Shown here in pieces: positions 34,401-45,100 of a DNA stretch of 64,000 nucleotides; within the stretch, counting starts at the first letter, position 1, and the number at the start of each line of letters is the position of its first letter. The stretch comes from Euborellia annulipes (lineage: Eukaryota > Arthropoda > Insecta > Dermaptera > Anisolabididae). A model generated the notes under the pieces. It had not been told where the DNA came from. It was given only the letters and a program-made list of their open reading frames with translations, and searched no databases. Both the position numbers and the translations under genes were made by a program. The stretch spans positions 1-64,000 of the forward strand of contig JAKCPI010007977.1 in the NCBI GenBank assembly GCA_023213315.1. The letters run 5' to 3'.

Positions 34401-36423
34401 GGGGATATGATCCTGGTTTATTAGTTTGGGGAGGGGAGAATTTTGAATTATCTTTCAAGGTATTTAATTAATTCTCAAATGATAATCTCTTGTTGATCTA
34501 TTTAATATATATATTTATTTTAGGTTTGGCAATGCGGTGGAAGTATTGAATGGGTCCCTTGTTCAAGAGTAGGACATGTGTATAGAAGTTTTATGCCTTA
34601 TACCTTTGGCAAATTGGCTTCGAAGAAAAAAGGATCATTAATTACGATAGTGAGTGGATTTTTTTAAAACTGGTGACTAGTAATTTCCAGATATTTAGCT
34701 TTATTGTCCCGAGTGGATAGCGGATGCAACTTCAGTTAAAAACAAAACAAAAAAAATAAGATTTTTTAAATTTAATTGTTGACGTTTCGGACGCCACTCG
34801 CTTCCTACCTCAGGACAATCGTCAAACAAATACAGATGGACATATTTTTAACTAAAATTGATCTTGAATGGAATAATACAATTTCAAAAGTTGAAAAACT
34901 GAATGTATTTTTTTGATGAAATTGTATATTCCATTCACGATTTCAATTTTCGTTAAAAATAAGTACATCAGTATTTGTTTGACGATCAATTGTCCTGAGG
35001 AAGGTCGCGACAGGCGTTCGAAACGTCGACAATCAAACAAAAAAAAACTGATAAAAATTTATTTTCTTGTTTTCCTGGCTGGTTATCCATATATTAATAT
35101 TTACATTTGGCGCCTGTCACTTCTTGCGATGTAGAAAGATCATTTTCTGCTTTTCTGCTACATGCTCTCAGATAAACCCATGTACGAAGAAAATTTAGAG
35201 AAATTGTTGTTCATTGTTATAAAAAAAATAAAAATATAATATAAAATACGACCCGATTTGTGATAGGATGAGGGATGGCGTCACCCGTAGTTTCAATCTT
35301 CACACAGATGGCAGAAATTTTTCATTTTTTTTATTTATATTTTTTGTTTTTTATTTTTATTTCAAGTTAGGAGGGGGGGGGGGCAACTGCCCACCCCCCT
35401 TTACTCCCCTGGATCGCCCATGACTGCAGAAATAATATCAAAACGTTTTATTTCGTTGGTAAAATTTTTTTTAGGTCTGAGATCCTGTATCCAGAATAGA
35501 AAGTGACAAAAGAAAATTTGAATTTCTAACCAGTTATTTAAAAAATTTATTTTTTTTAAATCACCTCTTTTATTGTACTTGATAAAAATTTTGAACTAAT
35601 TATTGTTTATTTATTTTAGAATTATAAAAGAGTTATTGAAACTTGGTTTGATGCTAAACATAAACAATTTTTCTATACTAGAGAACCTCTGGCTAAATTT
35701 TTAGACCATGGAAATATAACTGAACAATTAATGCTTAAAGAAAAATTTAAATGCAAAGATTTTCAATGGTTTATGGATAATGTGGCTTTTGATGTATACG
35801 ACAAATTTCCAGAACTTCCACCCAATTTATATTGGGGAGAGGTATTTTGTTAATACTTTTATATTTTGATTGTATTATTTATTTATTTATTTATTTTTAA
35901 ATCTTCAGCTTAAAAATATTGCTACCCAGAAATGTTTAGACACAATGGGAAATGATCCTCCGAACTTAATGGGTTTAAGTCTTTGTCATGGTTTTGGAAA
36001 TAATCAGGTAATTAATAAGTGAAGGTTTTTATTTATTTATTTTTTTTATTTATTAAAATTTTTTATAGTTAATGCGCCTTAATGCGAAAGGTCAACTTGG
36101 AGTAGGCGAAAGATGTATTGATGCTGATTCACAAGGAATCAAAATAGTCTTTTGTAAATTAGGAACTGTACATGGCCCTTGGAAGTACCAAAAGGTAAAA
36201 AAATATTTGATATATGAATTTTAATCAAAAATTTATTTCTAAACCCAATTTACAATAATATTTTTAATATTAAATTATTTTTTAGGATACAAAAACTCTA
36301 TTTCATACTATAAAGAAGAAATGTATGGCAGTTCATCCTCAAACGTCTCATATATCCGTGCTGCCCTGTGATCAAGTTAATACATATCATCATTGGACAT
36401 TTAAAGAAATACATCTTTATTAA
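31487..36423 (+). CDS. GALNT7: Polypeptide N-acetylgalactosaminyltransferase 7-like, 11 exons
   Basis: Golgi type II membrane enzyme that transfers GalNAc from UDP-GalNAc to Ser/Thr of mucin-type glycoproteins; GALNT7-type enzymes prefer already glycosylated peptides (family knowledge). Exons: 31487-31627, 31692-31900, 32417-32583, 32758-32965, 34104-34280, 34342-34459, 34524-34649, 35620-35841, 35909-36007, 36069-36194, 36286-36423; every join is GT-AG and in frame, giving 576 aa. A short basic tail precedes a membrane anchor at about residues 14-28. The GT2-type catalytic domain has the metal-binding D-x-H (DAHCE, about 221-223) and the Gal/GalNAc-T motif WGGENFE at about 330. A ricin-type beta-trefoil lectin domain runs from about 456 to the end ([22 protein letters not shown]). 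The stem carries LGNFEPKE and the NMV-SD-ISLDR block typical of GALNT7. AATAAA lies at 36513. The subfamily call rests on remembered similarity; the enzyme family call is firm. Confidence 0.94.
32068..32391. mobile_element. Inverted-repeat element in GALNT7 intron 2, host of a nested MITE
   Basis: Ends TTAGGGTAGTCTTTATTTTG and CAAAATAAGGACCATCTAA, the same type as the CCT4 intron 11 foldback. It contains the nested element at 32115-32323. Confidence 0.75.
32115..32323. mobile_element. Tc1/mariner-like MITE, 209 bp
   Basis: Ends TAGTGAGGGACAATATTAAG and GATATTGTCCCTCACTG with TA on both sides (32113-32114, 32324-32325). Long inverted ends (about 60 bp) and the TA duplication fit Tc1/mariner derivatives. 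A half copy is at 53845-53903 in an hnRNP intron. Confidence 0.75.
33566..33594 (-). ncRNA. Hammerhead-like motif (ACGU type)
   Basis: CTGGAGA (one core change), extra T, helix II GGCC/GGCC, GAAA, then CGTC. ACGU is self-complementary, so helix III would form between two copies. Confidence 0.55.
33662..33694 (+). ncRNA. Hammerhead-like motif with intact core (ACGU type)
   Basis: CTGAAGA fits CUGANGA; extra T; helix II GGCC with GGACC (one mismatch); GAAACGTC. GCT before the core pairs with AGC after the predicted cleavage site, giving the start of helix I. Confidence 0.6.
33820..33859. repeat. 16-bp perfect stem hairpin
   Basis: CTTGTTCAGTGAGAAT pairs exactly with ATTCTCACTGAACAAG across a six-base loop, about 85 bp upstream of the best hammerhead core. 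It could be a structured part of that element. Confidence 0.8.
33944..33978 (+). ncRNA. Hammerhead-like motif with canonical core (ACGU type)
   Basis: CTGATGA, extra T, a 7-bp helix II GAGGAAA/TTTTCTC (one G-T), GAAA, then CGTC. Base for base the canonical core. Helix III would be the self-complementary ACGU formed by two copies, cleaving after GUC. TTTGGCTGCACCTGC follows at 34011-34025. Confidence 0.68.
34785..34813 (-). ncRNA. Hammerhead-like motif in GALNT7 intron 7, left arm
   Basis: CTGAGGT (A9 changed), GGAAGCG...CGTCC, GAAACGTC. It forms an inverted pair with 34995-35027, arms about 130 bp from 34740 to 35048. Confidence 0.5.
34995..35027 (+). ncRNA. Hammerhead-like motif in GALNT7 intron 7, right arm
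   Basis: CTGAGGA fits CUGANGA, extra A, a GC-rich but imperfect helix II, GAAACGTC. Confidence 0.5.
35116..35230 (+). pseudogene. hAT transposase C-terminal fragment
   Basis: [13 protein letters not shown] matches the hAT dimerisation-domain signature (S-VERSFS-LK). Frame breaks follow. A second fragment, [10 protein letters not shown], is on the minus strand near 51790-51845. Confidence 0.65.
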
Positions 36424-36930
36424 ATATTTAAATTACCCATAAAAAGAGAAAGAGAGAGAAAAAAAGACCTTAATTGAATTAAAAATTTGATCATATTTAT
36501 TTATATAAAAAAAATAAATACAAAACGATATTATTTTTCATAAAAAATTAAAATTTTTATTTAAATCATCAACTCGTTTGCTTTGAAAGGTGTCGATGAT
36601 TTAAATTTTTTATGCGTCACATAAACTCATACGTTGTTATCAAAAAATGAAAAAAAAAAAAAGGTGTGTGGTATATATTTTTATATATTTAAGTTTGAAA
36701 TATATATTTAATATTTCTTCTAATCATAATCGGCGTAAAATATTAATGCTCAACAAAATACGCTCTTCCCTTTTGGGGTTTGAAAATCAATTTTTAAAAT
36801 TTTGAATAGATTTCGTTGATCGAAAGGTAAATATTTATATTTAAAAATAAAGAAAAATTTTATTTAGGAATTTTAAAAATATCATAATTAGTTTTAATAA
36901 TACAAATGTTCCTAAAATATATTATTTTCC

Positions 36931-36973
<43 letters not shown>

Positions 36974-37230
36974 ATCTATTTTGGCTTTCATCATTTATTT
37001 ATCGATATTAATATAAAAATACATAATTTAATATATAAGTTTTTATACAAATTGTTTGCTGTGTTGAAAAAAATTGTAATAATAAAAAATTAATCATTTT
37101 TTTTTAATTAACGTTTTTTTATTAAATAACCTCGCTGTCCTATCCCTTTTAATAATTTTCTCTCAAAAATTTCAAATAGTGAAGTTATTTAATTGAAGGT
37201 CTTAATAGCACTTTAAATTCAAAATTTTCA
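36424..37230. other. GALNT7 3' flank: polyadenylation signal and AT-rich DNA
   Basis: AATAAA at 36513, then low-complexity A/T with a (TA)n run at 36932-36970. No gene seen. Confidence 0.6.
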
Positions 37231-37234
37231 TAAT

Positions 37235-37830
37235 TTTTTACTTTCTCTTACCTCTATATATGTTAATATATATAGAGAAAGTATTGGATTCATGTCAAAA
37301 ATTCGATGTCGAGATTTTGATTGGATATACACGTTTTGAGGTCCCCAAAAAAGTGGTTTTCACAACATGGTCTGTCTGTGAACAAAATATCTCAAGAACC
37401 TGATTTAAGTTAGGCACCCCTCTGGCATGTGACACGATGCTTTTGAGCAAAATCGGCCAAAGTGTACTAATACTTTACTGATGTACTTCTTCAGTTTTTT
37501 CGATTTTCTCAAAATTTGCTATAACGATTTTGATTAAAATTCAAAAATCAATTATTATTTTTTTTTTTTTTTTATGCTCTTTAAAATGTATAGGCCTATT
37601 CTCAATTTGCTCTCAAAATTGTTTGAAGACTACTTTACTCTTGTACTTCATAAGAAAGATAGATGAAATGGTTTCCAGGGTAACAAAAAATCAATATTTT
37701 CCCATGTTTATAAATTTTACATCTTGAATTCAAATGTACCGTACTGTAGGACACAATATATGTCAACACAAAAAATCTGGTGTACTGTGCGACCAGACAC
37801 ACCAGATTTTTTAGAGATCAAGTTATTAAG
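37235..37830 (-). repeat. Dispersed repeat A, nearly full-length
   Basis: Runs from TTTTTACTTTCTCTTACC to CACACCAGATTTTTT; reversed relative to the copy at 54459-55187 and continuous, so it is a good reference for the family. Confidence 0.8.
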
Positions 37831-38238
37831 GCCGCCAGGATTATTTTTGTTCACTTAAGAATTCTATAGTTTATTTGGAAAAAAATTATATTTGATTTGG
37901 AAATCTTTAAGCCTATAGGTTATATAATAGATGGAAAAAATTGATGGCGAAAAACAAAAAGAAAACTCCTAAAAGATAGAGGCAACTTAAAGGGTATCCA
38001 TAATTGGGGGTTGTCCGTCTGTCTGTCCAGCCGTCAGGTGAACTTGGAATTTCGAAATAGAGTAATCCTGAAAAAATATGCGGTTTTCTAAATTTCCAAA
38101 TGCGGAGGCTCAAAAAATTTTTGAAAATTCATATTTTTACTTTGTCTCACCTATATATGTAATATAATATATAGAGAGAAAGTATTGCGATCATGTCAAA
38201 AATTTGAGTTGAGGTGGAAATACATGTTTTGATGTCAC

Positions 38239-38490
38239 TTCTTCTTCTTCTTCTGTCCTCGCCTGATTATTCCCGTGGTGCGAGGTCGACGGAGCAGGTG
38301 GGGGGTCGACGGAGGAGGTGGGGGTTTTTGAAACCGGGAGGGAATAGAACAGGCCGGCCAGTCGCACGGTCTGACGCCTGTTGAAAATATAGAAGAGACT
38401 GACATGCAAAGAGCAGAACTACTGCCAGTCCCAGCTAGGGCAGCTCGTGGTCGCCATCCACGTACCCACAAGATGTGGGCCCCTGAGCAA
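38239..38490 (-). mobile_element. Retroposed 252-bp repeat with 17-bp target duplication and (GAA)n tail
   Basis: ACATGTTTTGATGTCAC flanks both sides (38222-38238, 38491-38507). The minus-strand 3' end is a GAA run; the body is GC-rich. A second copy lies at about 43030-43222. A SINE or truncated LINE is likely; no tRNA boxes were found. Confidence 0.8.
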
Positions 38491-38589
38491 ACATGTTTTG
38501 ATGTCACCTGAGTCCAAAAAAAAGTGGGTTCCTCAAATTGGTCTGTGTGTAACGATCTTAAGCATGAAGGAATTGAGCTATGTGATTGA

Positions 38590-39251
38590 TAGGGCTCGGA
38601 TTTCGCCCTATTTGCCTTTTTTTAATTTATGGCTTAAAATTTAGGCCAATATGATATGTATACGTTTCATGAAATTCTGAATAAAATAAGAGGCATTTGT
38701 TAGTGCCTATAATGCCTATTTTGGCCGATTTTGGGTTTTAGTGCCTATTTCATCTATAAATGCCTTTTTTTAGTGCCTATTTTAAGTTCAAAAAGCCAAT
38801 TTCAATTTTTTACGAGCTATACATAGGGTAAATTTAAAATTTTTTGAATTATCAAGAAAATATTTCAAAGGGGGGGGGTAATTACCCCTCCCCCCCGAGA
38901 TTTGAAAAAAAAATACTTTTTTTCGAAAAAAAAAATAATTTATTTTTAATATAAAATTTTAAAAATTAGTACTTAAAAATTTGATTTCTATTTATATTCT
39001 GCCAAACAAGTACAGAATGCGCCTTTAAATTACCGAAATTAAGAAAAAATTGTGTGCTGTGCGACCAGTCACACCAGATTACCAAAAATAAGACATCAAT
39101 TTTTTAAATTTTTTATATTATTTCTTAATTTCTGCCTTTTAAGTGCCTATTTTTACAATAAATGCCTTTTTAAGTGCCTATTTTAATAAGTTTTAGTGCT
39201 TAGTTGCCTGCCTATTTTAAAGATTTTTAGTGCCTATAAATCCGAGCCCTA
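38590..39251. mobile_element. hAT-type element, 662 bp
   Basis: Ends TAGGGCTCGGATTT and AAATCCGAGCCCTA with exact 8-bp duplication GTGATTGA (38582-38589, 39252-39259). The interior repeats AGTGCCTATTTT-like strings and includes a piece of the poly(C) hAT family (about 38865-39100). Confidence 0.9.
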
Positions 39252-39280
39252 GTGATTGAAATTTTATATTTAAGTTAGAT

Positions 39281-41686
39281 CAGGGATGGGCGTTAATCAG
39301 TTACATGTATTTGAAATACAGGATACCAAATACAATATTAATTGGTATCTTGTAACTCGTTACAGCATAGGCAAGGTAATTGCTATCTTGTATTTCGTTA
39401 CATTTTTTTAGTAATTGTTATCTGAAATTCGAGATACCAAATACTTTTTTTTTTTAATTTGCGCCTTTAACAATTTCTTAATTAGTCAATACTCTACTTA
39501 ATTAGTTTAGCATAAAAATTGATAAATGTTTGAAAAAATATTTTATAATGAAATATAGAAGGGCCATCTTATGACCAAAAGATAGAGAATGCTAATTCTA
39601 TTATATTTGAATTTTGGGATAGAGTGATTGGAAATAATCTCACTTGTCATTTATATTCATCGACCTTTGATTTCTTTACCAATCTTTATTCTTCATTTTG
39701 ATTAAAGTAAAAAATTTATTATTGAATATACTCAAAAAATTTTTTAAACAATTTCTTAATTAGTAAATACTCTACTTAATTAGTTTAGCAAAAAATTGAT
39801 AAATATTTTAAAAAATATTTTATAATGAAATATAGATTGTTAAAAGCTGCTAAAACTACTGTAGCGCCATCTTATGAGCAAAAAGGGAACTTTATCTTCT
39901 GACCGTCTCTGATCTTCTGTTAAAAACATGAAGATGATGATGACAATTTTGAACAACACGTGTTTGCATAAGTATGTATATGTCACTAGTAAATGAACAT
40001 TTACAATTATATTTCGAATTATTTTAATTTATATGTTGGTTATTAAATTAGTTTGATGTCTTAGAATTAAATAAAAAAAGTGTTTTATCAATAATTTTAT
40101 AATGTTTTTATCAAACCAAATTTCTGGTTTTTTTGTTAGTTATATAAGACATGAAACAAATTAAAAAAAAAACTTAAATAAAATAATTGAAAATGTTCAT
40201 TTACAAGTGACATACATACTGTACCAACACCAAAAATGGTCCATAGGAAAAGATCACCTAACTAATAAATTCTAGGAAATATTAAAATAGAATATTTGAA
40301 AAGAAAATGATAAGAGTGAACTGATAATCAGAAAAATGATATTTTTTTAAGTCAATGACAAGAAAATCAAAGGTTAAACTAATTTCCTAAAAAGTGAGAG
40401 TGTATTAGAAATAAGGGATACTAAATTTGTTATTTGGCATTAAAATTCGAGTGATGTATCTAAATAACTAACAAGTCAAAAGTCCAGAGACATTAAAAAT
40501 TGGTTACTTTTGGAACTCGAGGCAGAAGGACAAATGACGAAGTTGACGTCAGGCAAGAGAGGAGATTTGACTATAAAATGCAGAGCAAAGAGAACTCGAG
40601 AGCTCCATTTATACTCAAACTTTTAACACAATTAAATAATTAAATCAAATATAATAATTAAAACAAACAAAATAATTAAATTTATATAAAAACAAAATAA
40701 AACAAACAAAAGCTTATTTTCTCGGTCCCGAGGGGTGTTTAACTTAAATATAAATAAAATTTCAGCCTCCTAGCTCAATTCCTTCATGCTTAAAATTGAA
40801 CACACACACACACGGACAGACAGACCATGTCGCGAAAACCACTTTTTTGGATTCAGGGGACCTCAAAACGTGAAGATCCATCAAAATCTTGACATAGAAT
40901 TTTTGACATGAATCCAATACTTTCTCTCTATATATATTAACATATATATAGAGGTAAGAGAAAGTAAAAATGATTCGGAATGACGTTCGAAAAGAGCGCC
41001 AGAGCAATAGCGAAATTGCCCTTGCCCTGTCAGGAGACAACAGACGGGGCGGGATATCGCGAGTTGATGCCAAGGTTGTTATTCGGAAAGAAGTAGTCAA
41101 ATTTTATAAAAATTTTTTTTTAACTTTCTCTTACCTATGTATATATGTAATATATATATAGAGAGAAAGTATTGGTTTCATGTCAAAAATTCGATGTCGA
41201 GATTTTGATGGATCTTCACGTTTTGAGGTCCCCTGAATCCAAAAAAGTGGTTTTCGCGACATGGTCTGTCTGTGGGGTGTGTGTGTGTGTTCAATTTTAA
41301 GCATGAAGGAATTGAGCTATGAGGCTGAAATTTTATATTTAAGTTAAACACTCCCCGGGACCGAGAAAATAAGCTTTTAATCAAAATCGGCCAAAAAGTA
41401 CTAGTACTTTACTGATGTACTTTTTCAGTTTTTTTCGATTTTCTCAAAATTCGCTCTAACGATTTTGATTAAAATTCAAAAATCAATTATTTTTTAGATG
41501 CTCTTTCAAATGTATATTCTCGTATTTGGTATTTTCAATGTATTTGAAATACGTAATTGGTATCTTGTATCTCGTTACACAAACCCGTGAATAATTGGTA
41601 TCTTGTATTTCGTTACAAAAATCTGAAGTAATTGGTATTGGATTTTGTATCTCGTTACTCAAAATCGAGTAACTTGCCCATCCCTG
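39281..41686. mobile_element. hAT-type element, 2.4 kb, carrying an inverted pair of dispersed repeats
   Basis: Ends CAGGGATGGGCG and GCCCATCCCTG with exact 8-bp duplication AGTTAGAT (39273-39280, 41687-41694). Direct repeats of GTATCTTGTATTTCGTTAC lie near both ends. No transposase frame seen. Two dispersed-repeat A copies (40735-40972 plus, 41125-41520 minus) sit head to head inside. Confidence 0.88.
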
Positions 41687-42163
41687 AGTTAGATACCCTC
41701 CTAGATAGTCAAAATAAGCTTTTGAACAAAATCGGCCGGAAGTACTTTACTGAAGTACTTTTTCAGTTTTTTCGATTTAATCAAAATCGGTCGGCTCTAA
41801 CGATTTTGATTAGAATTCAAAAATCAATTATTTTTTACATGCTCTTTAAAAAGTATATCAGTTCTGTGGAACTTATTACACATTTTTAAAATTTTTTTCC
41901 AATTTCAGTGTCGGTACGCCCATCTCTCTTAATAAATATCCAAATTTTTCGGTGTCCCAAGCCAAAGGTTTGGTCTATTTAAATTTTCCCTCCTAGAGTA
42001 TGCTATGTTCACTGGATTTGACTTCAATTTCTTTTCTATGTTCATTCATATTTATTTTGACATTGAATCCGATTGAATCTGACTAACCTTTCTTAATTTC
42101 AATCAAAATTTTTAAATATATTAAAATAGTTATTTGTATTTTTAATAAATAACTTATATAATC

Positions 42164-45100
42164 ATGTTGTTGAGACAAATATTTAGATTTCCAAAATATA
42201 ATAATCTTTCAATTTTTTATTCACGTTATAGTACAAATGAAAATATTGAAGAAAACTCGGAAAGTCCTAAAATAGATGAAGAACAACTAAAAGTAATAAG
42301 AAATAAATCAAGATTAAATCCAAACCATCAAAATATGATGCATAATAAGGAACCGTATCCTGAACCTTTTATAGAATTGCACGAATCGGTTAATTATAAA
42401 AGAACTATGTTTGGACAGTATGGAAGTGAAGTAACAAATTTCAATATAGCATCTTGTTGGCCTGATAGAAAAACTTTAAGAGAGAATATTGAATATGAAA
42501 ATATTAAATATCCATATTCACTTCAAAAATTAAAGGATATGATTTCAAGAAAAAATGAGGAAGAAAAAAATCAAAGACTCCAAAGGTATAGAAATAATAA
42601 TTTATTATATCTGTCATTTGTTATGATTGTTGTTGTTATGTCATAGTTTATTCCTTGATTGCTTCGTTCAATTGCTTAACACCTTTAATAAATATAACAA
42701 ATAACTGCCGACGAGGATGTAATTGTTATCGATCCAAGTTTATAAATATTGTTCTCTGTTACCATGTGTTCATACTATTATTTTGGTTTTTACATTTTAG
42801 GATTTTAGGTATTTTCTCGTTCACGAATCTCATCCTGGTATGGGTATTATGAAGACTCTTGCGAGGAGTCGTGTTTGGTGGCCTGTTGAGCCTTTTATTT
42901 AAAAATGCATTAAATGTTAAATCAGTGATTCCCAAAGTGGTCTATATCTCCAGGGGCGAGAAAGTTTTTAATTGCTTTTCCATCTTCATATCTATTGGAA
43001 AAAGGTTTCAACGCGATTGCCATTCTTCTAATTGGTACCCGGGGTCGGCGGAATAGGTTTTTTGCCACCGGAAGAAATAGAACAGGCCAGCCCGTCGCAC
43101 GGTCTGACACCTGTTGAAAATTTAGAAGGAAGGGACAGACATGTAAAGAAAAGAAGAACTGCCAGTCCCAGCTCGGGTAGCTCGTGGTCGCCATCCACGT
43201 ACCCACAAGATGTGGGCCCCTGAGCAGTAAAATTTATAAACATGGCTAAATATTTATCTTTTGTTAGTTACCATGGCAACCATTTCTACTATTTTTCCTA
43301 TGAAGTACAAGACTACACTTCTCTACAGATAGACATCAGTCAAAACACATTTGGAGTTGCTATATTAACTAAACAGGGGGTCTACCCAAAACCAAAAAAC
43401 ATGGCAAGTGATCTACCAGACTGAAAGTGTGGGGACCTCTGCTCTAAATCTATTCCAATTCCTTGACCTAATACTACAAAATCTTGGTTGATGATCCATA
43501 TGGATTTTGCTGGTCCCATTGATGGTAAAATTTTATTAATTCAAATCGTTTCTTATTTGCGGTGGCCTGAATAAGTCACAATGAAAATTCTGTCAAATCT
43601 TTTAACAATACAGCAGCTTAGCAAAGGTTTTTCTATACATGCTATTTCCCAATTGCTTGTTTCTTATAATGGTATCACCATGTTCTGGATTCGAGGATTT
43701 TTAAGCGAGAATGACATTGAAAATGTTACGATCAGCTCCTTTTCATGATAGTAACCGAGAACAATATTTATAAACTAACTTGCATAAAAAGAGTAATCCT
43801 CAACAATTAGTTGGCGATTAATGGACCATTTTTTTAGCCCCTGGAACAACTGTAGTTGCGAATTCAGAATGACCTGCTTTATTTATAATCCCTTCTTAAG
43901 CAATCGAACGTTTCAATATTTATTTACAACCAAGGAATAAATAAAAAAATGGAAAAGAATACATTGAAATTGTAGAAAGGTTCTTAAAAAATTAAATGAC
44001 TAATATAAGAATATATATATATATATATATACCTATATATGCAAAGGTTCTAAATCAAGAGTTTTGTAATAGCAAGAACCAAAAAATGTTAGAGAAGCCA
44101 AGTCTTTTCTTGTGTTAGTTAATTTTTATTCCAAAATTATTAAGGATTTAGTACCAAAGGGGTAAAGGAGTAATTCCCCCTCCCCCGAGATTTGAGAAAA
44201 ATATTTTTTTGAAAATTAAATTTTATAAATAAGAAATTATATATAATATTTAAGATATTATATATATCGCGTATATGAGCCGCGAAATTTATACAATTAA
44301 ATATTTATCAATTCATATATCCGAAAAAATAAGGGTGTGCCGCCGGGAGTCGAACCACGGATCCTCCGATTGGTACTCAGAGTGCCCTAACCACTAGACC
44401 ACAGCACGACATTCGGATAGTATGAAGTTCACTTATGAACTCACTTGGAAAGCAAATTTAGTCATCAGGAGAAATGGACCAATTATTCCATCTGGATTGC
44501 ACCTGGTCGAGGGATAAATTTGTGGCACCGTTCATGGGTCCATTTCTCCTGATGACTAAATTTGCTTTCCAAGTGAGTTCATAAGTGAGCTTCATATATC
44601 CGAATGTCGTGCTGTGGTCTAGTGGTTAGGCACTCTGAGTACCCAATCGGAGGATCCGTGGTTCGACTCCCGGCGGCACACCCTATTTTTTCGGTATATG
44701 AATTGATAAATATTTAATTAAATTTTATTTTTAATATAAAATTTTAAAAATTTGATTTGTATATATATTCTGGTAAACAAGTACAGAATGCAACTGTGAA
44801 TTATCGAAAGTAAGAGAAAGTTGAGTTGTGTGTTGTGCGACCATCATACCAAATTACTCCCCCCCCCCCCCCCCGTAAAACTTCTGGATCCGCCCTTGAT
44901 TAGTACTCGATAAAATCGTCTTCAAAAAACTGTTTTAAATTTGGTCAGAATTGCAAAACTGCATTTCAATCTATAAATCAAGCAGTTATATCCGGTAATG
45001 TATTAATAAAATATATTAATATAAAATTTTTTTTATTTCAGAGAAAAAGAAATTTTGGATAAAATGAGTAATCTTGACAAGTTGAAAGAAAATTTGAGAG

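Larger units (their letters stand above)
38135..41880 (-). repeat. Dispersed repeat A copy split by three nested insertions
   Basis: Pieces 38135-38238, 38508-38589, 39260-39280 and 41695-41880 join into one copy once the elements at 38239-38490, 38590-39251 and 39281-41686 and their target duplications are removed. Confidence 0.78.
44295..44720. mobile_element. Inverted pair of tRNA-like sequences (palindrome)
   Basis: Arms 44295-44480 and 44537-44720 are inverted copies around a 56-bp spacer; each holds a complete tRNA-like module (44336-44410 minus, 44607-44680 plus). Confidence 0.85.
44139..44898. mobile_element. hAT-like element interrupted by a tRNA-like palindrome
   Basis: The left part (GGGTAAAGGAGTAATTCCCC) and right part (poly(C), then GGATCCGCCCTTG) match the 268-bp hAT family at 10885-11152; the 44295-44720 palindrome sits between them. 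The outer target duplication is not clear. Confidence 0.6.

Noticed and set aside
42164..42646. A single-exon 160-aa protein
   Set aside because: The frame past 42585 is intron; the spliced form restores the mL64 C-terminal helix.
44336..44680. Two functional tRNA genes
   Set aside because: Nine- and ten-base anticodon loops, T-stem mismatches and palindromic repeat context point to tRNA-derived repeats.
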